Shown piece by piece: positions 57,974 to 64,000 of a DNA stretch of 64,000 nucleotides. Position numbers and translations under genes: made by a program. The notes beneath the pieces were generated by a model. It did no database searches. It was not told the origin of the DNA and was given only the letters and a program-made list of their open reading frames with translations. Position 1 is the first letter of the stretch, and each line of letters starts with the position of its first letter. Source of the stretch: Fulvivirga maritima (GTDB lineage Bacteria; Bacteroidota; Bacteroidia; Cytophagales; Cyclobacteriaceae); contig NZ_CP089980.1 in NCBI RefSeq assembly GCF_021389955.1, positions 3,591,001-3,655,000 on the forward strand, given 5' to 3'.

Positions 57974-60781
57974 ATGTTATTAAAGAAGAAATGGATAGTG
58001 GCGTTGGTGGCCGTGATGTATGCACATTGCACCTATTCACAGTTTACTACTCCCATTCCGCTCAATGATGAAGTGGTACATGGAAAGTTAGATAATGGAC
58101 TGGAATACTATGTGCTGCACAATGAAGAACCCAAAGGAAGAGCAAGTTTTTATTTTGCCCAGAATGTAGGAGCCATATTGGAAGAGGATAGCCAAAATGG
58201 CCTGGCTCACTTCCTGGAGCACATGGCTTTTAATGGAACCCAAAATTTTGATGGCAAAGGCATTATTAAAATGCTGGAGAAGAATGGTGTTTCTTTTGGT
58301 AAGGAAATTAATGCTTATACAGCCACAGATCAAACTATATATAATATTAGTAAGGTGCCTGTTAATAGTAACGAGTGGCTGCTGGATTCTTGCCTGTGGG
58401 TATTGCATGATTGGTCAGGTTATTTATCATTAAAACCAGAAGAGATAGATGCTGAAAGAGGCGTGGTAAGTGAAGAATGGAGAACAAGACGTACCAGTGA
58501 CGTAAGACTTAAAAATCAAACTGATCAGGTTTTATACAAAGGCTCTAAGTATGCTAAAAGAGATGTTATTGGTGATATGGACATCATTAACCACTTTGAG
58601 TATGATAAGCTTAGAGATTATTACCACAAATGGTATAGGCCTGATTTGCAAGCTGTAATAGTGGTGGGAGATGTAGATGCTAAAGCAGTAGAACAGAAAA
58701 TAAAGGATATCTTTTCTTCTATTCCTATGCCTGAAAACCCAGCAAAAAGAGAGTATTATGAAATCCCTGAAAATGAAGAATTGTTATTCGGAACGGCTAA
58801 AGATGAGGAGGCTAAATACACCAGAATAACATTAAGGTACAAAAAAGAGGAGCCTTTACAGTATGATACAGCCACTACCAGATCTAATGTGCTTATGTCT
58901 GTTTATACTAATATTTTATCAAACAGGTATAAAGAAAAAACACTTGACCCTAACAGTAAAAGTTTGGCTATTTACGCTTACACATCACCTATATCCAGAC
59001 TTACTTCTTCTTTTAATATTCAGGCAATTCCTAAAAAGGATAGTCTGATGGCTTCTTTTGCAGAAGGCTATACAGAAATTGAACGTTTGGTGAGATATGG
59101 TGTCACTCGTGGTGAATTGGAGAGAAGCAAAAAACAATTTGTATCTAGCTATGATAATTACCTTAAGAATAAAGACAAAGTAGATAATGACTCTTGGGCT
59201 GATCAATTGACTGATTATTTCTTGAAAGCAAAACCATTTTTAGCTCCTCAAGATGATTATAATCTTATAGTGGGTATTCTAAATGATCTTACATTAAAAG
59301 AATTAAATGACTTTGCAAAAAGTGTAATTACCAAGGAAAACAGAGTGCTTTTAGTTACAGGTCCTGAAAAAGGTAATGAGACTTTCCCTACTAAAGATGA
59401 ATTTATTAAGGTGATGGAGTCAGTAGAAAATATGAACCTGGAGCCTTATAAGGAAGATGATAATGATACTGACATGGTAGAAGCAGACCTACAGCCTGTA
59501 GCTATTGCTAATACTTTTGATTTACCAGGAATAGAAAAGGCTAAAGGGTATGAGTTAAAAAATGGAGCAAGAGTAGTTTTATTGCCTACAGAATATGCGC
59601 CTGATGAAATTGTTTTCACATCGTTTAGTAAAGGAGGAAAATCATTAATTGCTACTGAGCAGTTGCCCTCAGCTGACATAGCTACATTACTGGCCAGATC
59701 TTCAGGCATAGCAGGTTTTACCTCTATAGAGCTGAAGAAAAAGCTAACAGGTAAAGTAGCCTCTATGGCTCCATATATCGGAGACTATTCAGAAGGATTT
59801 AGCGGAAGCTCTAATCAGGAAGATTTTGAGACCATGCTTCAGTTGCTTTATTTATACTTTGAATCTCCACGATTCGACCCGGATATTTATGAATTGCTAA
59901 AAACACAGTATCAGAATCAGTTAGATAATGTGGAAAAAGACAATGGCAAGGTAATGAAAGATAGTATTAGTCTGGCTACTACTAATCATAATCCGCGTAC
60001 TATTCTTTTTAATCAGCAATTTTTAGATGCATTAGATTTTGATCAGGCTCAAAAGGTATATCAGGATCGTATAAAAAATGCCTCTGATTTCACTTTTGTT
60101 TTTGTAGGAAATATTCCTGCAAATGGTCTTGAGCTTATTCAGAAATACATCGGTAATGTAAATGGAGAAGGTCCTACGGAAAAAGCGGTGGATCATAATG
60201 AAAGACCTGCTGATGGTAAAACAATAGTACATTTTGAAAGAGAAATGGAAACTCCTAAAACAAGTGTATACCTGCGCTTAATCGGAGATATAAAGTATAA
60301 CCGAAAAAATGCATCGGCCATGTACATTATTGGCCAATTGCTTAGTAAGAGGTTTTTAGAAACTATTAGAGAAGAAGAAGGCGGAAGCTATGGTGTAGGT
60401 GTGCAAGGCTATGCTCAGACTTTACCCAATCCTTATTTCAACCTCGTTTTAAGTTTCGATTGTAATCCTGATAAAGAGGAAAGGTTAATGGAGATTGTGT
60501 ATGAAGAGATTGAAAAACTTGCCAGCGCAAAACCTATTGAAGATGATCTGATCAATATTAAAAAGGCTATGATAAAAGGTCATGATGAGGATATGGATAA
60601 GAACTCTTTCTGGAAAGACCAGTTGACTAATTTATTGTTTAGTGATTTGTCTTATGTTGATCGTGATGAATACGCCGAAACCATTAATTCTATAGATGGA
60701 AAAGCTATTCAAAAATTAGCAAAATATATTTTAAAGAAAGCTGATAGCGTAGAGGTAATTATGACGCCTGCGGGCAAATAA
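57974..60781 (+). CDS. Exported M16-family zinc peptidase (two-domain)
   Basis: 935 residues with a signal peptide (WIVALVAVMYAHCTYS). The inverted zinc motif HxxEH is present in GLAHFLEHMAFNGT near residue 80, with the distal glutamate in EIDAERGVVSEEWR. R/Y-type motif region near GGSYGVGVQGY occurs in the C-terminal half, giving the usual two-repeat M16 layout. Probably degrades peptides in the periplasm. Nine bases after the permease gene, so in one transcript with it. Confidence 0.9.
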   Translation: MLLKKKWIVALVAVMYAHCTYSQFTTPIPLNDEVVHGKLDNGLEYYVLHNEEPKGRASFYFAQNVGAILEEDSQNGLAHFLEHMAFNGTQNFDGKGIIKMLEKNGVSFGKEINAYTATDQTIYNISKVPVNSNEWLLDSCLWVLHDWSGYLSLKPEEIDAERGVVSEEWRTRRTSDVRLKNQTDQVLYKGSKYAKRDVIGDMDIINHFEYDKLRDYYHKWYRPDLQAVIVVGDVDAKAVEQKIKDIFSSIPMPENPAKREYYEIPENEELLFGTAKDEEAKYTRITLRYKKEEPLQYDTATTRSNVLMSVYTNILSNRYKEKTLDPNSKSLAIYAYTSPISRLTSSFNIQAIPKKDSLMASFAEGYTEIERLVRYGVTRGELERSKKQFVSSYDNYLKNKDKVDNDSWADQLTDYFLKAKPFLAPQDDYNLIVGILNDLTLKELNDFAKSVITKENRVLLVTGPEKGNETFPTKDEFIKVMESVENMNLEPYKEDDNDTDMVEADLQPVAIANTFDLPGIEKAKGYELKNGARVVLLPTEYAPDEIVFTSFSKGGKSLIATEQLPSADIATLLARSSGIAGFTSIELKKKLTGKVASMAPYIGDYSEGFSGSSNQEDFETMLQLLYLYFESPRFDPDIYELLKTQYQNQLDNVEKDNGKVMKDSISLATTNHNPRTILFNQQFLDALDFDQAQKVYQDRIKNASDFTFVFVGNIPANGLELIQKYIGNVNGEGPTEKAVDHNERPADGKTIVHFEREMETPKTSVYLRLIGDIKYNRKNASAMYIIGQLLSKRFLETIREEEGGSYGVGVQGYAQTLPNPYFNLVLSFDCNPDKEERLMEIVYEEIEKLASAKPIEDDLINIKKAMIKGHDEDMDKNSFWKDQLTNLLFSDLSYVDRDEYAETINSIDGKAIQKLAKYILKKADSVEVIMTPAGK

Positions 60782-60881
60782 TAGTTGCTGTTCTTCTTGC
60801 CTGCCTGAGTTTTATTATTTCTCAGTTAGTTGTTTGTAAAGGGAGGTAAGTACTGGAATAAAAGCTCCTTTTGCTATAGTT

Positions 60882-60920
60882 AACTATCCGGTGGCCTTGT
60901 GCCATCCGGATAGTTTTTTT
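60882..60920. terminator. Strong terminator between convergent peptidase genes
   Basis: AACTATCCGG / CCGGATAGTT stem with a loop that can pair further (TGGC / GCCA), followed by seven Ts on the plus strand. Ends the M16 transcript. Confidence 0.9.
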
Positions 60921-60923
60921 CTT

Positions 60924-61739
60924 TTATAAGCTGTTTTGAAAAGCTTCATAGCCACTCTTGCCTGATAACGAAGTGTCACAACCTGCTTCTGTTGCCAAGG
61001 CATTTATATCTTCCACTCTGCTATCTGGGCTGGGGTGAGTGCTCAAAAATTCAGGTGTATTTCCTGCCTGTTCTTCTTCTAATAATTTTTCAAAGAAATA
61101 AGAAGCTCCATTACATGCATATTCGGTAGCTCCCAAGTATTCAACTGATTTAGCATCAGCTTCTTCCTCAAAGTTACGGCTAAACTGAAGCCCGGAAAGA
61201 GTACCTGCTACCTGTCCTGCAATTTGCTCCAGCTGAGAAGCATTCTGTCCAAGTAGTATGTTTAATAGTAAGGATACACCATATTCTTGTTGAATATTTC
61301 TACTAGTATGTCTTAAATCAGCATGCGCTATTTCATGCCCCAGCACACCTTCTAGTGCATCAGGTGTTTCTAAATATTTTATTAGGCCAGTGTATACATA
61401 AATATATCCACCGGGTGTAGCGAAGGCATTAAGCGTATTGTCATCTTTCAGCAAGGTTACTTCCCAAACAAATTCATCCCTATAGGCTAACTGCCCACTG
61501 TTAAGAATATCATCTACCATAGCGTTTATGTAAGCATAAGCTTCTGGGTTTTCAGATTCAGGAATAATATTATACGAAGGGTCACTGGCTATCTCTGCAC
61601 TTACCTGTTGGCCCAACTCTACATCATTACTTACTGAGAATAATGCAACATTGTCATTCTTGTCACAGCTGGTAATTCCTAATATTACCACTGCCAGCGT
61701 TACCGGAGTAAAAAGTCTTAGTAAAATATTTTTTTTCAT
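60924..61739 (-). CDS. M48-family zinc metallopeptidase, lipoprotein
   Basis: 271 residues. Lipobox in VVILGITSCDKNDN. Zinc motif HEIAH in VLGHEIAHADLRHTSR and third ligand in FEEEADAKSVEYLG; STHPSPDSRVEDI near the C-terminus is typical of the BepA/LoiP-like M48 group that controls outer-membrane protein quality. Anchored by lipid rather than membrane helices. Monocistronic, divergent from guaA. Confidence 0.92.
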   Translation of the reverse strand: MKKNILLRLFTPVTLAVVILGITSCDKNDNVALFSVSNDVELGQQVSAEIASDPSYNIIPESENPEAYAYINAMVDDILNSGQLAYRDEFVWEVTLLKDDNTLNAFATPGGYIYVYTGLIKYLETPDALEGVLGHEIAHADLRHTSRNIQQEYGVSLLLNILLGQNASQLEQIAGQVAGTLSGLQFSRNFEEEADAKSVEYLGATEYACNGASYFFEKLLEEEQAGNTPEFLSTHPSPDSRVEDINALATEAGCDTSLSGKSGYEAFQNSL

Positions 61740-61900
61740 AGATCTGTTAAAATTAGTTGCGTTTATAATCTAAAATATTGTGCCAACTATGGTTAGAGTA
61801 ACTATACTTAATAACAAACAACAGGTGTGGGTAACTATCTCTACAATATTAGTAAAGTTTATCTTTTTATAAATTAATAGTTTTTCCACGCAGAGCATAC

Positions 61901-61908
61901 TATTTTTG
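61901..61908 (+). promoter_or_regulatory. Candidate -7 promoter element of guaA
   Basis: TATTTTTG matches the Bacteroidota -7 consensus TAnnTTTG and ends 4 bases before the ATG at 61913, so transcription would start at or next to the ATG. No clear TTG at -33. Confidence 0.3.
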
Positions 61909-61912
61909 CGGA

Positions 61913-63442
61913 ATGGCAGAACAAATATTGATCCTAGATTTTGGCTCACAGTATACTCAGTTGATAGCCAGGCGAGTAAGAGAACTAAATGTTTATTGTG
62001 AGATTCATCCTTATAATAATGCCCCAGAACTTACAGATGATGTAAAAGGGGTGATTTTTTCAGGAAGCCCCTGTTCAGTAAGGCAGGAAAATGCACCTGA
62101 GGTAGACATAGATGCTTATTGTGGAAACGTGCCTGTATTGGGCGTTTGCTACGGAGCACAACTTATGGCTCAAAAAGGAGGAGGTAACGTATTACCTTCT
62201 GAAATACGTGAATACGGAAGAGCTAAGCTCAGTAAGGTAGATCAACATAACGAGTTGATGAAAGAAATCTCTATAGACTCTCAAGTGTGGATGTCTCATG
62301 GCGATACTATTTCAGAACTGCCAGAAAATTTTTCAATTATTGCCAGTACCCCTTCAGTAAAAGTAGCAGCTTTTAAGAAGGAAGGTGAGCAGACCTATGG
62401 CATACAATTCCACCCAGAAGTAACGCACAGTACTGATGGGAAAAGAGTGTTAAGAAACTTTGTAGTTCATATTTGTGGATGCGAGCAAAGTTGGACCCCT
62501 GATATCTTTGTGGAGAGCACAGTAACCTCTTTAAAAGAAAAACTCGGTGATGATAAGGTAGTGTTAGGCCTTTCTGGTGGAGTGGATTCATCAGTGGCGG
62601 CTGTACTTATACATCAAGCTATTGGTAGTAATCTGCATTGTATTTTTGTAGATAATGGATTGCTTAGAAAGAATGAGTTTGAAGACGTATTGGACTCTTA
62701 TAAGCACATGGGGCTAAACGTAAAGGGAGTTGATGCCAAAGATAAATTTTACACGGCCTTAGAAGGGCTCACAGATCCTGAAGCTAAAAGAAAGGCCATT
62801 GGTAAAGTGTTTATTGATGTTTTTGATGAAGAAGCACATAAAATACAGGATGTAAAATGGCTCGGTCAGGGTACTATTTATCCTGATGTGATAGAGTCAG
62901 TATCAGTAAATGGCCCTTCAGTAACTATAAAATCACACCATAACGTAGGAGGCTTACCTGATTATATGAAACTCAAGGTGGTAGAGCCTCTCAATACACT
63001 ATTTAAAGATGAAGTACGTTTGGTAGGTAAGACCTTGGAGATTGATCAATCTATTTTGGGGAGACACCCTTTCCCTGGGCCAGGATTAGGTATCCGTATT
63101 CTTGGGGACATCACTCCGGAAAAGGTACACATTTTGCAGGAAGTTGATCATATTTTTGTCAATGGTCTTAAAAAGGCCGGTTTATATGATGATGTATGGC
63201 AGGCAGGAGCCATGTTATTACCTATTCAATCTGTAGGGGTAATGGGAGATGAGCGTACCTATGAACGTGTAGTAAGCCTTCGTGCTGTAACCAGCGTAGA
63301 TGGTATGACTGCCGACTGGTGCCATTTGCCTTATGAGTTTCTTGCAGATGTATCAAATGAGATAATTAATACCGTGAAAGGTGTTAATAGAGTAGTGTAT
63401 GATATTAGTTCTAAACCCCCAGCCACTATTGAGTGGGAATAA
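61913..63442 (+). CDS. guaA: GMP synthase (glutamine-hydrolysing)
   Basis: 509 residues, normal length for GuaA. Glutaminase domain with the nucleophile cysteine in [14 protein letters not shown] and catalytic HPE in [12 protein letters not shown]-pyrophosphatase domain with the P-loop [17 protein letters not shown]-terminal dimerisation part with [16 protein letters not shown] and the terminal KPPATIEWE. Converts XMP to GMP with ATP and glutamine in the cytoplasm. The following gene starts 7 bases later. Confidence 0.97.
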   Translation: MAEQILILDFGSQYTQLIARRVRELNVYCEIHPYNNAPELTDDVKGVIFSGSPCSVRQENAPEVDIDAYCGNVPVLGVCYGAQLMAQKGGGNVLPSEIREYGRAKLSKVDQHNELMKEISIDSQVWMSHGDTISELPENFSIIASTPSVKVAAFKKEGEQTYGIQFHPEVTHSTDGKRVLRNFVVHICGCEQSWTPDIFVESTVTSLKEKLGDDKVVLGLSGGVDSSVAAVLIHQAIGSNLHCIFVDNGLLRKNEFEDVLDSYKHMGLNVKGVDAKDKFYTALEGLTDPEAKRKAIGKVFIDVFDEEAHKIQDVKWLGQGTIYPDVIESVSVNGPSVTIKSHHNVGGLPDYMKLKVVEPLNTLFKDEVRLVGKTLEIDQSILGRHPFPGPGLGIRILGDITPEKVHILQEVDHIFVNGLKKAGLYDDVWQAGAMLLPIQSVGVMGDERTYERVVSLRAVTSVDGMTADWCHLPYEFLADVSNEIINTVKGVNRVVYDISSKPPATIEWE

Positions 63443-63449
63443 GCAAACA

Positions 63450-64000
63450 ATGAATTATAAAAAACTATTACTTGTAGTCGGGCTTTTACTATCGATTAAT
63501 TTCCTCTATGCGCAGGAAAGTAAGCAGCAGCAATACCTGAATGCTAAAAGCCTCTTTAACCAGGAAAGTTACAACCTGGCTATGGAAGCTTTTAAGCCGC
63601 TGATGAAAAGATCAGAGGATAATCCTTTTGCTGAATATGCTTCCTTTTATTATGCTCTAGCAGCTTATAACCAGGGGTATGTGCCCATGGCTAAAAACAT
63701 GTTATTGCAGATAAAAGAACGCTTTCCTAAATGGTCTAAAACCAATGAGGTGAAATATTGGTTAGGCAAAATCTATATGGAGAGTAAAGAATATAATCAA
63801 GCTATCACCATTCTTGATGATATTAATGATCGCTCTTTTAATGAAGATATAGATAACCTTAAGTTCTATTATTTAGAGCAGATTGAAGAGGTAGAAAATG
63901 TAAAGCAGCTTCACGAAAATCATAAAGATGATAAAGTACTGGGAGAGGTGCTGGCAAAAAAGATTGCAGCACAGTCATTAGTCAATCAGGATCAGAAGCT
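63450..64000 (+). CDS. Exported tetratricopeptide-type protein, 3' partial
   Basis: Starts at the ATG at 63450 (MNYKKLLLVVGLLLSINFLY), 7 bases after guaA, and stays open to the end of the window (183 residues seen). A signal peptide is followed by repeats of tetratricopeptide type (AKSLFNQESYNLAMEAFKPL, FYYALAAYNQGYVPMAKNML, YWLGKIYMESKEYNQAITIL). Such proteins next to guaA in Bacteroidota often go on with a periplasmic substrate-binding-like domain, but that part is outside the window. Confidence 0.8.
   Translation, partial: MNYKKLLLVVGLLLSINFLYAQESKQQQYLNAKSLFNQESYNLAMEAFKPLMKRSEDNPFAEYASFYYALAAYNQGYVPMAKNMLLQIKERFPKWSKTNEVKYWLGKIYMESKEYNQAITILDDINDRSFNEDIDNLKFYYLEQIEEVENVKQLHENHKDDKVLGEVLAKKIAAQSLVNQDQK

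Overview
The window comes from a bacterium of the phylum Bacteroidota, most likely a marine-type Cytophagales (Fulvivirga/Marivirga-like; inferred). The reasons are: secreted proteins with C-terminal type IX secretion (T9SS) sorting domains, a SusC/SusD pair driven by an ECF sigma/FecR system, a GldA/GldF/GldG-like ABC transporter, few Shine-Dalgarno sites, and an A+T-rich base composition.

Layout. (1) 1-9.9 kb: the distal part of an extracellular contractile injection system (eCIS, 'tailocin-like' needle). It holds a tail-collar fibre protein (partial), a baseplate protein, a tape-measure protein, an AAA+ ATPase (frameshifted in a T run), then two cargo candidates. One is a DUF4157 protein with an HEAWH motif and a triplicated acidic tail. 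The other is an unrecognised 577-residue protein with a nucleotidyltransferase-like motif. The two cargo candidates share an N-terminal GGxAxxEDNR motif. (2) 9.9-16.3 kb: a helix-hairpin-helix protein, a possible tiny membrane peptide, a CHAP amidase, and a giant thrombospondin-type-3-repeat T9SS protein. (3) 16.5-23.1 kb: a DUF4212/sodium symporter pair, an AraC regulator divergent from an MDR oxidoreductase, and two aldo/keto reductases, the second flanked by intergenic inverted-repeat elements. (4) 23.2-27 kb: an alpha/beta hydrolase and TetR regulator with two matching operators, then an alkylation-repair cluster (AraC-Ogt fusion, a stand-alone Ada zinc domain broken by a nonsense codon, AlkB). 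(5) 27-34 kb: a lipoprotein, a T9SS protein and a PaoABC-like molybdenum aldehyde oxidoreductase. (6) 34.2-38 kb: two small genes behind a Fur-like palindrome, and a frameshifted beta-galactosidase. (7) 38-42.5 kb: a LytS/LytTR-type system made of one intact kinase, one degenerate kinase and a response regulator, next to a 34-residue-repeat protein. (8) 42.7-47.1 kb: three tandem amidohydrolase-like genes, of which only the middle one keeps its metal ligands. (9) 47.3-54.6 kb: an ECF sigma / FecR / SusC / SusD transport unit in which the last three genes are broken (poly-T frameshift, IS200/IS605 insertion, amber codon). (10) 54.7-64 kb: GldA-like ATPase and fused GldF-GldG-like permease, M16 and M48 peptidases, guaA, and the start of a tetratricopeptide-type protein.

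Six genes are disrupted in 64 kb (ATPase, Ada zinc domain, lacZ, fecR, susC, susD). Two of the single-base lesions lie in homopolymers and could be sequencing errors. The IS insertion and the two nonsense codons are harder to explain that way and suggest real decay, at least of the SusCD unit. The most attractive undescribed material is the eCIS cargo pair.
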